DNA from: Gammaproteobacteria bacterium
GTDB taxonomy: Bacteria; Pseudomonadota; Gammaproteobacteria; Steroidobacterales; Steroidobacteraceae
Reading direction: 5' to 3'
Length of the DNA: 64,000 nucleotides
Assembly (NCBI GenBank): GCA_025357835.1
Contig: JANYLM010000104.1
Coordinates: forward strand, 19,131 to 83,130
The position numbers were made by a program, and so were the translations under genes. How positions within the stretch are numbered: the first letter of the stretch is position 1; each line of letters opens with the position of its first letter. Positions 22,311 to 32,390 of the stretch are shown here, one piece after another. The notes under the pieces were generated by a model that was given only the letters and a program-made list of their open reading frames with translations, made no database searches and had not been told where the DNA came from.

Positions 22311-23489
22311 CTACCCCAGCATGGTCTCGCGCCGCCAGTGCCGCGCGGTCAACACCATCAACACCAACGCTACGCTAAGCGTAGCGGCGGCCGACACCCA
22401 CACATCGAGTGCCGCTATGGGCTCGTCCTTCAGCACGCTGGTCATCAGTAAGTGCTGGCTCAGCGACGGAATGAACATCAATGAACTCTGCGTCTTCAGT
22501 GAGTAAATGCTGGCGAAAGCGATGGGCAAGGTCGGTACCAACAAGACCGTCGTGAGGTAGGTCTGAGCCTCGCGATAACTGCGGGTGAAAGAGGCGACGA
22601 AAGTCATGAGAGCGGCGCCCAGTGGCACGAAGGGCAGACAGATCCCAAAAAAAATGAGCGCCGTGCCCGCCCCTAAGTTCGCACTCATGCCCAGTCGTTC
22701 CAGCGGCACGAAGCGAAACACGCAAACAAAAGCCGTGAGACTGAGGCCCAAGGAAATGCACATATAGGCACAGGTGGCCAGAATCTTGCCGCCCACCAGG
22801 CTGGAGCGCGCCACCGGCAGACTAAGCAGGGCTTCCAAGGAACCTCGCTCCCGCTCCCCCGCCGTCGAATCGATGGCCAGGTACAGTCCGCCCATCAATA
22901 CCGCGAACAATACGAAATAAGTCATGAACCCCAACACCACGACGGCCCGACCGGTTGGAGTGGCTACATCGACCTCATTAACCGCCACCGGTACCGCGAG
23001 CAGCGGATTCACGCCCCTGATTTGCAAGCGCAGTTGCGCGATGCCGCTGGCGTAGGCCCCCAGAATGGTTCTCGCGCGATCAGCGTTCTTGCGAGTCTGC
23101 GAATCCGCGCTATCCGCTACCAGTAGCACGGGCGCCGGTTCGGCCGCGGTGAATCGCGGGCCGTATTCCTCGGGAATGATCAGTACCACTTGCGCGCCGC
23201 CGCCGCGGACGGCGGCCCGGGCCTCGTTCTCCGACAGTGTCGCCGGAGTCAGCTTGACGCCCTGTGCTGCCAAATAACGCGCAAGCCCGGGCGCGTGCTC
23301 GCCGCCCGAGATCGTGAGCCGCAGCGGCTCATCCGACTCGACCACACTTTGATTCAGCATGCGCGACACCATGAGGCCGAACAGCAAGGGCCCGAACAGG
23401 GGTCCGAACAGCAGTGCCGACACCAGGGTGCGTCGATCGCGCAGGTTTTCCAGAAATTCCTTGCCGAATACGGTGAACAATGCGTGCAT
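22311..23489 (-). CDS. ABC-2 type transporter permease (NatB-like)
   Basis: 392 aa; starts next to ATPase gene; ERERGSLEALLSLPVARSSLVGGK. Confidence 0.85.
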   Translation of the reverse strand: MHALFTVFGKEFLENLRDRRTLVSALLFGPLFGPLLFGLMVSRMLNQSVVESDEPLRLTISGGEHAPGLARYLAAQGVKLTPATLSENEARAAVRGGGAQVVLIIPEEYGPRFTAAEPAPVLLVADSADSQTRKNADRARTILGAYASGIAQLRLQIRGVNPLLAVPVAVNEVDVATPTGRAVVVLGFMTYFVLFAVLMGGLYLAIDSTAGERERGSLEALLSLPVARSSLVGGKILATCAYMCISLGLSLTAFVCVFRFVPLERLGMSANLGAGTALIFFGICLPFVPLGAALMTFVASFTRSYREAQTYLTTVLLVPTLPIAFASIYSLKTQSSLMFIPSLSQHLLMTSVLKDEPIAALDVWVSAAATLSVALVLMVLTARHWRRETMLG

Positions 23490-24221
23490 TCAGCTTACCC
23501 CCGCGGTATCGCCCAGCACTTGCAAGAAGGCTTCTTCCAATGAAGCCGCACCGCTGCGATCCCGAATCGACTGCACCGTCGCGTCCGCCAGCACCCTGCC
23601 GTGGCCTATGATCACCACTCGATCGCACAGCGCCGCCACCTCCTGCATGACATGCGAGGAGAACAATACACAACGGCCCTGGGCCTTCAATGCCAGCAGC
23701 ATTTCACGCAAATTGCGAATCGCCATCACGTCCAGCCCATTGGTGGGTTCATCGAGCACGATATTGCCGGGGTCGTGAATTAATGCGCGCGCCAGTGCCG
23801 TCTTGATGCGCTGACCCTGCGACAGGCCCTTGGCGCGCCGTTCCATAAAGCTTTCCATGCCGAGGGCGCGCGCCAGCTCGCCGCTGCGCGCCTTCAATCG
23901 GCCTGCGTCGACTCCCTGCAGCGACCCGAAATAGTGAATGTTCTCGCGCGCCGTCAGATTGCCGTAGAGACCCGTCGCATGCGGCAGCACTCCCAAGTGC
24001 GCGCGAGCTTTGGAGGTCTCGCCGCGAATATCGATACCGTCAATGCACCCCTGACCGCCGTCCGGCGTCAGCACCCCGTAGAGCATCCGTAGGCAGGTCG
24101 ATTTGCCGGCGCCGTTGGCCCCCAAGATCCCGGTGATTTCACCGTCGCGCGCCACGAAGGAGATGTCGCGGACGGCCTCGATGACGCCGAATCGCTTGCA
24201 CAAATTCTTGGCCTCGATCAT
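23490..24221 (-). CDS. ABC transporter ATP-binding protein (NatA-like)
   Basis: GANGAGKST Walker A, LSQGQ signature, VLDEPTNGLD. Confidence 0.92.
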   Translation of the reverse strand: MIEAKNLCKRFGVIEAVRDISFVARDGEITGILGANGAGKSTCLRMLYGVLTPDGGQGCIDGIDIRGETSKARAHLGVLPHATGLYGNLTARENIHYFGSLQGVDAGRLKARSGELARALGMESFMERRAKGLSQGQRIKTALARALIHDPGNIVLDEPTNGLDVMAIRNLREMLLALKAQGRCVLFSSHVMQEVAALCDRVVIIGHGRVLADATVQSIRDRSGAASLEEAFLQVLGDTAGVS

Positions 24222-25720
24222 GGCGCGGGGCCCGTCATGCTGTAGAAGAAGGGGGTCGGACTGTGCCGCTCGAGGCAGCTCGCATCCAGCTGGTCCGGAG
24301 CCGCTGCGTCCAGAAACTCCGCCATCAATTTCGGTACACAGCCGGTGGCAACCTGGCCATGTCCTTCACCGCCCAATACCAGGTGCCGGTGGTGCGAAAG
24401 TCCGCGTGCCGCGCGCTCCGCATCGGCGGGCGGCGTCACCGGGTCCGCCTCGCCGGACAGCAGCAAGGTGGGGATGTCGCTGCGTAAGGGGTCATGCAAA
24501 TCGGCATCCACAGGCCCTCGCGGCCAAAGCTTGCAGATCTCCACTAACGCGTCCATCTGCTCGGTACCCTGGTAGGTTCGAGAAATTGCCGCCCGGTCGA
24601 TGTTGGCGGCGGCGAAAAACGGCACGTCCTCACTACAGACCACGCTGTTCTGCATGCCGCTGGCAAGCTGAGCGCCGACTTGGCGAGCCGTCATGATGGT
24701 CTGCGCAGCCAGCGGAGCGAGAGCGCCTCGGCTGGCTCGATGTATAAGTGCTGGCAACAGGGAGGCGGAGTTGGCGCCATAGGAAAGGAACCTCAGACTG
24801 GCGGTCAGCATGCTGCGATTGAATTCGATCTTGAGCGGCAGCGCATTGTTCGGATCATCCACAGTCAGCATCGACTTCTGCGGTCCGAATTGGCGGCGCA
24901 GGCCATCGAGGTCCTGCCGCAATTCGGGGTAGGCCGCGGCGCAGTCCGGCGATTCCGCACAACGCTTCACAATGAGATCCAAGGCCCTCTCGCCGTCCAA
25001 TGGGGTATCGGGGCCGATGGCCTGTTCCGGGAAAGTCACTCCATCCAAGATCACCGCGCGAATCGACTTTGGGTAGCGTCGCATGTAGAGCTGCGCCACG
25101 CGCGTGCCGTATGAAACTCCGTAGAGATCGATTGCCGGAAACTTGAGTGCCTGGCGCACGGCCTCCAGGTCGGCAACCGCCGCACTGCTGGTGTAGAAGC
25201 GCACCCGGTCCCCGTACTTGTGCAGGCATGCCAGAGTCGCCTGCCGCAGCGCCGGCATGGGGTCGTCCGGCGCCTGCCAGTCATCCGAATAATCGCAGGT
25301 CAGCGGCGCCGATTCGCCCGTGCCGCGTTGATCGACCAGCACGATATCGTGGTTGCGATTCAGTCGCGCAAACGCCCCGGCATAGCTCGTATACATCGCT
25401 GCGGCGCCCTGGCCCGGTCCGCCGGCCAGGAGAAATAGAGGCGGTGCCGCGGCGCGCCGATTAAGCGCGGGCACTACCGCAATGCTCAAATTGATGGTCG
25501 AGCCCCGCGGCTGCGTGCGGTCCTCCGGTACCTTCAGCACACCGCAGCGGGCTTGAACCGAGGCGAGCCGCAGCGGATGCTCGAGGCGACACTCATGCAA
25601 GGGCAGTTGAGCGGCAGGTGCCGCCGCGGCCGGCCGCAGCCACAGACAACCCACGGCCAATGAGGCGCACAAACTGCCCCCCAAAGCACTCAATACGAGA
25701 GCTCTCCATCCACGCCGCAT
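24218..25720 (-). CDS. Secreted alpha/beta hydrolase (tripeptidyl/prolyl aminopeptidase-like)
   Basis: LVDQRGTGES oxyanion region, GVSYGTRVAQLY nucleophile elbow, C-terminal hydrolase domain. Confidence 0.85.
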   Translation of the reverse strand: MRRGWRALVLSALGGSLCASLAVGCLWLRPAAAAPAAQLPLHECRLEHPLRLASVQARCGVLKVPEDRTQPRGSTINLSIAVVPALNRRAAAPPLFLLAGGPGQGAAAMYTSYAGAFARLNRNHDIVLVDQRGTGESAPLTCDYSDDWQAPDDPMPALRQATLACLHKYGDRVRFYTSSAAVADLEAVRQALKFPAIDLYGVSYGTRVAQLYMRRYPKSIRAVILDGVTFPEQAIGPDTPLDGERALDLIVKRCAESPDCAAAYPELRQDLDGLRRQFGPQKSMLTVDDPNNALPLKIEFNRSMLTASLRFLSYGANSASLLPALIHRASRGALAPLAAQTIMTARQVGAQLASGMQNSVVCSEDVPFFAAANIDRAAISRTYQGTEQMDALVEICKLWPRGPVDADLHDPLRSDIPTLLLSGEADPVTPPADAERAARGLSHHRHLVLGGEGHGQVATGCVPKLMAEFLDAAAPDQLDASCLERHSPTPFFYSMTGPAP

Positions 25721-25822
25721 GCGAATCTCCGATTTCTGCCGATTGTAGGGGATTCGCTATCTACCCCCGCCCGCGAATTGGTAGATTTGCGGCCCAGTTC
25801 GTCTTTACCTGAAGGCCATGCC

Positions 25823-27346
25823 ATGACCGTGATTCGCGAAGCCGACGTGATTGCCAGCGTCGCCGATGCCTTGCAATACATTTCCTACTATCACACGCCG
25901 GATTTCATTCGCGCCATGGGGCGCGCCTACGACATGGAACAAAGCCCGTCCGCCCGCGACGCGATCGCGCAGATACTCACCAATTCGCGTATGTGCGCCG
26001 AAGGCCATCGCCCCATATGCCAGGACACCGGCATCGTGGTGGTGTTCGTGAAAGTGGGCATGGGAGTGCGCTGGGATGCGACCCTCGATCTCGAGGCCAT
26101 GATCAACGAGGGCGTGCGGCGGGCCTACCTTAACCCCGAGAACAAGCTGCGCGCCTCCATCGTGTTCGACCCAGCGTTCAAGCGTTCCAATACGCGCGAT
26201 AACACACCGGCGGTGATCCACACCGAATTCGTGCTGGGAGCCGAGGTCGAGATTACCGTTGCCGCGAAGGGCGGCGGGTCCGAAAACAAATCCCTATTCG
26301 CCATGCTGAATCCTTCGGACTCGGTCGCCGACTGGGTGCTGGAGATGGTGCCTGAAATGGGCGCCGGCTGGTGCCCGCCCGGCATGTTGGGAGTGGGCAT
26401 CGGCGGCAGCGCCGAGAAAGCCATGCTGTTGGCGAAGAAGTCCCTGATGGAGCCTATCGACATCGGCGATTTGATCGCGCGCGGGCCGAAAACCAAATTG
26501 GAAGAACTGCGGCTGGAAATATTCCAGCGGGTCAATGCTCTGGGCATCGGTGCGCAAGGCCTGGGCGGGTTGACCACCGTACTCGACGTGAAGGTACTGG
26601 ACTACCCGACCCATGCGGCCTGCTTGCCGGTGGCGGTGATTCCCAACTGCGCCGCCACCCGCCATATTCATTTCACTCTCGACGGCTCGGGCCCCGCCGT
26701 GCTCGAACCGCCGAATCTGGATCTGTGGCCGAAGGTAAAGTGGACCGCCGACGCCAGTGCGCGACGCGTGTCACTGGATGGCCTGACAAAGGCAGATATT
26801 GCAAGCTGGAACCCAGGTGAGCGCTTGCTGCTGTCAGGAAAACTCTTGACCGGCCGCGATGCCGCTCACAAGCGCATCGGTGCCCTGCTCGATGCCGGCA
26901 AGCCCCTGCCCGACGGCCTGGATTTTCACGGCCGCGTGATTTACTACGTCGGACCGGTCGACCCGGTGGGCGTGGAAGTAGTGGGCCCCGCGGGCCCCAC
27001 CACCGCCAATCGCATGGATCGGTTTACCGACACCATGCTGGGCACGGGCGGCCTGCTCGCCATGGTCGGGAAGGCCGAGCGCGGGCCGGACACCGTTGCG
27101 TCCATCGCCAAACACCGCTCCGCCTACTTGATCGCGGTGGGCGGCGCCGCCTTCCTGGTCTCGAACGCCATTCGCAGCAGCCGTATCGTGGCCTTCCCCG
27201 AACTCGGCATGGAGGCGGTGTATGAATTTGAAGTGCGCGATATGCCGGTGACGGTGGCGGTGAGCTGCGACGGAGTTTCCGTGCACGAGACCGGGCCCAA
27301 GGCCTGGGCAGGCAAATTTGCCGGCATTCCGGTAGCGGTGGAGTAG
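25823..27346 (+). CDS. Class I fumarate hydratase
   Basis: MTVIREADVIASVADALQYISYYHTPDFI...; CQDTG and class I fumarase C-terminal domain. Confidence 0.93.
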   Translation: MTVIREADVIASVADALQYISYYHTPDFIRAMGRAYDMEQSPSARDAIAQILTNSRMCAEGHRPICQDTGIVVVFVKVGMGVRWDATLDLEAMINEGVRRAYLNPENKLRASIVFDPAFKRSNTRDNTPAVIHTEFVLGAEVEITVAAKGGGSENKSLFAMLNPSDSVADWVLEMVPEMGAGWCPPGMLGVGIGGSAEKAMLLAKKSLMEPIDIGDLIARGPKTKLEELRLEIFQRVNALGIGAQGLGGLTTVLDVKVLDYPTHAACLPVAVIPNCAATRHIHFTLDGSGPAVLEPPNLDLWPKVKWTADASARRVSLDGLTKADIASWNPGERLLLSGKLLTGRDAAHKRIGALLDAGKPLPDGLDFHGRVIYYVGPVDPVGVEVVGPAGPTTANRMDRFTDTMLGTGGLLAMVGKAERGPDTVASIAKHRSAYLIAVGGAAFLVSNAIRSSRIVAFPELGMEAVYEFEVRDMPVTVAVSCDGVSVHETGPKAWAGKFAGIPVAVE

Positions 27347-27479
27347 CTGCGGTGCAGTGGACCCAATGGCTGGTCAATATTTGACCGAGGCGGATTCGCC
27401 GACCGTCGTTGATTCCCTGGCGGTTTTACAGGCTGCCGTTTAGAGTACGCAGCCCAATGAAGAATCCAGTGGATTCAGC

Positions 27480-29447
27480 ATGATGCGTTTCGGTACGGAA
27501 TTCGGCGTGATTGTGATCGGCGGTGGCCATGCGGGCACCGAAGCCGCGCTGGCGGCTGCACGCATGGGCCAGCGCACTTTGCTGCTGACGAATAACATCG
27601 AGACGCTGGGGCAGATGAGCTGCAACCCGGCGATCGGCGGCATCGGCAAGGGTCACTTGGTCAAGGAGATCGATGCGCTGGGCGGTGCCATGGCGCTCGC
27701 CACCGACGAGGCCGGCCTGCAGTTTCGTACTCTGAACGCCAGCAAGGGGCCGGCGGTGCGCGCCACCCGTGCGCAAGCCGATCGGCAACTTTACAAGCGC
27801 GCCATTCGTCGCATGCTCGAGACCCAGCCCAATCTGACGCTCTTCCAGCAAGAAGCGGCCGATCTCAAAGTTGAAGGTGAGCGCGTGGTGGGTGTTGTCA
27901 CGCAAAGCGGCATCGAATTTCGCGCGCGCGCCATGGTGCTGACTGTCGGCACATTCTTGGGTGGCAGGATTCACGTGGGCTTGGAGAGTCATCCCGGCGG
28001 CCGCGCGGGTGATCCGCCGTCGCTGCATCTAGCGGCACGCCTGCGCGAACTGAATTTGCGCGTCGGCCGGCTGAAGACCGGCACGCCGCCGCGCATCGAC
28101 GGCCGCAGCATCGATTTCTCTATATTGCGCGAACAGCACAGTGACCAGCCGCGGCCGGTTTTTTCCTACCTCGGCACACGCGACTTACATCCGCGGCAGC
28201 TGCCCTGTCATATCACGGCCACCAACGAGCGTACCCACGACATCATTCGCGGCGCCACCGCGCGCTCGCCGCTGTTCACCGGTTTGATTGAGGGCGTCGG
28301 CCCCCGCTACTGCCCTTCGGTGGAAGACAAGGTAGTGCGATTCGCGGACAAGCATTCGCATCAGATCTTCGTCGAGCCCGAGGGGCTGGACACTCACGAG
28401 ATCTACCCCAACGGCATATCCACGAGTCTGCCGTTCGACGTGCAGTACGAATTCGTGCGCACCATTGCGGGGTTCGAGCGCGCGCACATCACACGCCCGG
28501 GCTATGCCATCGAATACGATTTCTTCGACCCGCGCGATCTTAAGTTCAGCTTGGAGAGCAAGCATCTTCGCGGCCTGTTTTTCGCCGGCCAAATCAACGG
28601 CACCACGGGCTATGAAGAGGCGGCGGCCCAAGGTCTGCTCGCCGGCGCCAACGCCGCGCTGCTGGCCGATGGACGCGACGCATGGTGGCCGAAACGCAGC
28701 GAAGCCTACATCGGAGTGCTGGTGGACGATCTGACTACTCGCGGCGCTCCCGAACCCTACCGAATGTTCACCAGCCGTGCCGAGTACCGCCTGAGCTTGC
28801 GCGAAGACAATGCGGATCTGCGCCTCACCGAACAGGGCCGCAAGCTTGGGCTGGTCGATGACGCTCGCTGGGCGTTTTTTCAGCGTAAGCGCACCGCCGT
28901 CGCCGACGAAGTATGGCGGCTGGCTGCGGCGGTGGTACACCCCGCCGACGTCGACGCTGATTTGCTCGCCAAGCTGGGTGCGCCCCTGGCGCGTGAAGCC
29001 CATGCTTTGGATTTATTGCGCCGCCCGGAGCTGGCTTACGATGATTTGAACCTCGTTGCGCCTTGGGCTGGGGCCGCTGCGTGCAGTGCAGCCACCGATG
29101 CCGATGGTGGTGTGAGCGCCGGTACCGACGTGTCCATCGAAGGTACCTGGCGCGCTGATGAGCGCTTGGCCGAGCAAGTGAAGCTTCAAGTCGACGTGCA
29201 AGCGAAGTACTCGGGGTATCTCAAGCGTCAGAACGAGGAAATCGAGCGTCAGCAGCGCAACGAGGAATTGCGCCTGCCGACCAATATCGATTATGGCGAT
29301 GTGAGCGGATTGTCGAACGAAGCCCGGCAGCGCCTGCGCGACGTGCGCCCCGAAACCCTGGGTCAAGCCGCGCGGATTCCCGGCCTGACGCCGGCCGCGG
29401 TGTCGCTGCTGCTGGTGCATCTCAAGAAGCGCGACCGCGCCGCTTGA
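27480..29447 (+). CDS. mnmG: tRNA uridine-5-carboxymethylaminomethyl(34) synthesis enzyme MnmG
   Basis: [40 protein letters not shown]. Confidence 0.97.
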   Translation: MMRFGTEFGVIVIGGGHAGTEAALAAARMGQRTLLLTNNIETLGQMSCNPAIGGIGKGHLVKEIDALGGAMALATDEAGLQFRTLNASKGPAVRATRAQADRQLYKRAIRRMLETQPNLTLFQQEAADLKVEGERVVGVVTQSGIEFRARAMVLTVGTFLGGRIHVGLESHPGGRAGDPPSLHLAARLRELNLRVGRLKTGTPPRIDGRSIDFSILREQHSDQPRPVFSYLGTRDLHPRQLPCHITATNERTHDIIRGATARSPLFTGLIEGVGPRYCPSVEDKVVRFADKHSHQIFVEPEGLDTHEIYPNGISTSLPFDVQYEFVRTIAGFERAHITRPGYAIEYDFFDPRDLKFSLESKHLRGLFFAGQINGTTGYEEAAAQGLLAGANAALLADGRDAWWPKRSEAYIGVLVDDLTTRGAPEPYRMFTSRAEYRLSLREDNADLRLTEQGRKLGLVDDARWAFFQRKRTAVADEVWRLAAAVVHPADVDADLLAKLGAPLAREAHALDLLRRPELAYDDLNLVAPWAGAAACSAATDADGGVSAGTDVSIEGTWRADERLAEQVKLQVDVQAKYSGYLKRQNEEIERQQRNEELRLPTNIDYGDVSGLSNEARQRLRDVRPETLGQAARIPGLTPAAVSLLLVHLKKRDRAA

Positions 29448-31111
29448 AATCCGGTGCTGGGTTGCGGGTGCTGCGCGCTCATCCGATAGGGGTACTGCTG
29501 GGGGCAGTGTTGCTTGCCGCGGCGATGGCGGCGCTCTGTGCCGCAAGGCTCGCGCGGCACGGCGGCATTGCATCGCAACCGCAAGCTGTGATCCTGCGCC
29601 GCGGCAACGGCCCCGAGCCCGAGAGTCTCGACCCACACGGTGCGCGTTCCGAAGCGGCGCTCACTATATTGCGCGACGTTTATGAGGGTCTGACGGAAAT
29701 AGCCCCTGACGGTAGGCCGGTGTTGGCTGCCGCCGATCGCTGCGACATTTCCGCGGATGGGCTCAGCTATCGATTCCACTTGCGCGAGCGGGCGCGCTGG
29801 TCGAACGGCGACCCCGTGGTCGCCGCAGACTTCGCGGCTGCCTGGCGTCGCCTGGTGGATCCGCACACGGGCGCGCAGTACGCGCAGCTATTGGCCCCCG
29901 TGCAGGGTGCCGAGGCAATAACTTCCGGGTTGGCTGCTGCCTCCACTTTGAGTGTACACGCCGTAGACCCTGCCACTCTGGAGGTGCAGCTCACACATCC
30001 CACTCCCTATTTCCTTGCCCTATTGGCACACCCGGCGACATTCCCGATCAATCGCCAAGTGCTTGAGCAGCGCCCCAAAGACCTTGCCAAGCCGGGAGTC
30101 ATGGTATCGAACGGCGCCTTCATATTGACGCGATGGGATTTTGGCTCACACTTGGTGGCAGTACGCAATCGTCGTTACTGGAACGATGCCGCCACTCATA
30201 TCGATGGCGTCGAGTACTACTCCATCACCGAACCGGCGACGGAACTGCGCGCCTTCAGGTCCGGCGCCCTGGACATGACGTCCACTATCCCAGGGGCCCA
30301 GTTCGCATGGATCAAGCAGCACCTGGGGCAGGAATTACACATTGCCCCGCAGTTGGGGGTGTACTACCTGGGCCTGAATCTGCGTCGGGCGCCGTTCGCA
30401 AAATCGCCGCAGCTACGCCAGGCCCTGTCGCTGGTGATCGACAGAGATCGTCTGGTGCAGTTGGTGACGGGTACCGGTGAGTCGGCGGCATACACCTTCG
30501 TGCCGATGCAGACCTTCAACTATTCGCCGCCGGTACCGGACTACGCCGGCTGGCCCATGCCGCGGCGGATCGCACGCGCGCGCCAATTGTTGGCCGATGC
30601 GGGGATGTTGCAATCGCCGCCGTCCCTCGAGCTGCGCTACAACAGCAGTGAACTGCACAGCCGCATTGCGCTGGCGGTGGCGAGTATGTGGAAGCAGGCC
30701 TTAGGGATTGACACGACATTGCACGCCGAAGAATTCAAGGTGCTGCTGCAGGACATCGATCGCGGCGATGTGGTTCAGGTGTTTCGGGCGAGCTGGCTGG
30801 CGGACTACAACGACGCCTACGGCTTCCTGCAAGTGCTGCAAAGCGGCTTCGGCATCAACTTGCCGCGCTACTCCAACGCCGCATACGACGATCTCCTGGC
30901 GCGTGCGGCAAACGAAGTCGACGTCGGCCGCCGCCGCACTCTGCTGCAGAACGCGGAGCAGCTCATGATCGCCGACCAACCTGTCATACCGCTCTATTTC
31001 TACGTCGCGAAACATCTCGTCAGTGCGCGGCTCAAGGGTTGGCAGGACAACGCGATGAGCGTCGTTTACAGCAAGCATCTTGCCAAAGAACGTGTTCAAA
31101 TCGCGCCGTGA
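29444..31111 (+). CDS. Peptide ABC transporter substrate-binding protein (OppA-like)
   Basis: 555 aa; family 5 extracellular solute-binding protein layout ([28 protein letters not shown]). Confidence 0.88.
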   Translation: MKSGAGLRVLRAHPIGVLLGAVLLAAAMAALCAARLARHGGIASQPQAVILRRGNGPEPESLDPHGARSEAALTILRDVYEGLTEIAPDGRPVLAAADRCDISADGLSYRFHLRERARWSNGDPVVAADFAAAWRRLVDPHTGAQYAQLLAPVQGAEAITSGLAAASTLSVHAVDPATLEVQLTHPTPYFLALLAHPATFPINRQVLEQRPKDLAKPGVMVSNGAFILTRWDFGSHLVAVRNRRYWNDAATHIDGVEYYSITEPATELRAFRSGALDMTSTIPGAQFAWIKQHLGQELHIAPQLGVYYLGLNLRRAPFAKSPQLRQALSLVIDRDRLVQLVTGTGESAAYTFVPMQTFNYSPPVPDYAGWPMPRRIARARQLLADAGMLQSPPSLELRYNSSELHSRIALAVASMWKQALGIDTTLHAEEFKVLLQDIDRGDVVQVFRASWLADYNDAYGFLQVLQSGFGINLPRYSNAAYDDLLARAANEVDVGRRRTLLQNAEQLMIADQPVIPLYFYVAKHLVSARLKGWQDNAMSVVYSKHLAKERVQIAP

Positions 31112-31158
31112 CTGGACTGTTGCGCCAACACCCATGACGCCCGATTCCCGAGGTATCT

Positions 31159-31638
31159 ATGGCGAGTTTCTACGATTTCTCAGTGCAGGGCCTCGATGGC
31201 GGCACGAATATTCTCGCGCCGTTGCGGGGCAAAGTGAGCTTGGCGGTGAACGTCGCCAGCAAGTGCGGCTACACGCCCCAGTATGCGGGATTGGAAGAAC
31301 TCTACCAGGAGCTCAAGGAGCAGAATTTCACCGTCGTAGGATTCCCCAGCAATCAATTCGGAGCACAGGAGCCGGGTAGCGCGGCTGAGATTCAAAGCTT
31401 TTGCTCCCTTACTTATGGCGTGACCTTCCCTTTGGCGGCGAAAATCGATGTCAACGGCGCCCATCGGCATGCCCTCTATGCCTGGTTGACCGCCAAGGAG
31501 AACGGCTTTCCCGGAGACATCGGCTGGAATTTCGAGAAATTCCTGATCGATAGCGACGGGCGGGTCGTATGCCGTTATCCTTCGGCAACCAAGCCCACCG
31601 ACCCCACCTTTTTGCAGGATTTGGCTGACGTGCTGTAG
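31159..31638 (+). CDS. Glutathione peroxidase (Cys type)
   Basis: NVASKCGYTPQYAGLEELY; GFPSNQFGAQEPG; WNFEKFLID. Confidence 0.94.
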   Translation: MASFYDFSVQGLDGGTNILAPLRGKVSLAVNVASKCGYTPQYAGLEELYQELKEQNFTVVGFPSNQFGAQEPGSAAEIQSFCSLTYGVTFPLAAKIDVNGAHRHALYAWLTAKENGFPGDIGWNFEKFLIDSDGRVVCRYPSATKPTDPTFLQDLADVL

Positions 31639-31746
31639 AGCACGCGGCACCGAAAACAGCGCTGCCGGCCACAAGCTGAGTGGCATTTTGTCCGTCCACT
31701 CTTTAACATCAGCGCACTGTTTGAATCCCGCGGCCCGGAGAATTAG

Positions 31747-32379
31747 ATGCTTTCTCGATTGAATGGTCTGGTATTGCTGGCGAGCACGGCGTTGAGTTTG
31801 AGTTGGTCAATTGGCGCGCATGCGGCGGGCAATCCAGCGGACGGCGAGAAGAAGTTTTACACCTGCTACGGCTGCCATGGCATCGAAAACTATCGCAATG
31901 CCTATCCGGACTACAGCGTTCCCAAACTCCGCCACCAGCATGCTGCGTATATTGTCGCGGCGCTGCAAGCGTACCGCGGCGGCGAACGGCCGCATGCCAC
32001 CATGCACGCGCAGGCTGCCTCCTTATCCGATCAAGATATAGAAGATATCGCTGCCTATCTGCAGGGTCCCGAGCCGGTGAAGCCTAGCGCCGCCGTGACC
32101 GGCAAGACTCCGAAACAAGTGGCGGCCTGTATTGCATGTCACGGCGAGAATGGACTGGGCGTCGAGGCGCCGCTGAACCCCAAGCCGCCTGTGCTTGCCG
32201 CTCAGCACGTCGATTACCTAGAGCAGGCCCTGGTTGCCTATCGCAATGGCCGCCGCAAGAACGTGGTGATGGGCGGCATGGCGCAGATGCTCACCAGCGA
32301 CGAAGACGTCAAAATCGCCGCCGCGTATTTTGCCGGCCAAGCCTCTCCCCTGGCCACGGCGAAGACCGACAGCAAGTAA
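31747..32379 (+). CDS. Diheme cytochrome c (c4-like)
   Basis: Signal peptide; two CxxCH motifs (CYGCHG, CIACHG). Confidence 0.92.
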   Translation: MLSRLNGLVLLASTALSLSWSIGAHAAGNPADGEKKFYTCYGCHGIENYRNAYPDYSVPKLRHQHAAYIVAALQAYRGGERPHATMHAQAASLSDQDIEDIAAYLQGPEPVKPSAAVTGKTPKQVAACIACHGENGLGVEAPLNPKPPVLAAQHVDYLEQALVAYRNGRRKNVVMGGMAQMLTSDEDVKIAAAYFAGQASPLATAKTDSK

Positions 32380-32390
32380 CCGCCGGGGCC

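Noticed and set aside
28185-29003. 272-aa minus-strand ORF opposite mnmG
   Set aside because: Antisense shadow ORF; composition typical of a non-coding frame
31159-31638. Possible selenocysteine in glutathione peroxidase
   Set aside because: Active-site codon is Cys (NVASKCGYTP), no in-frame TGA
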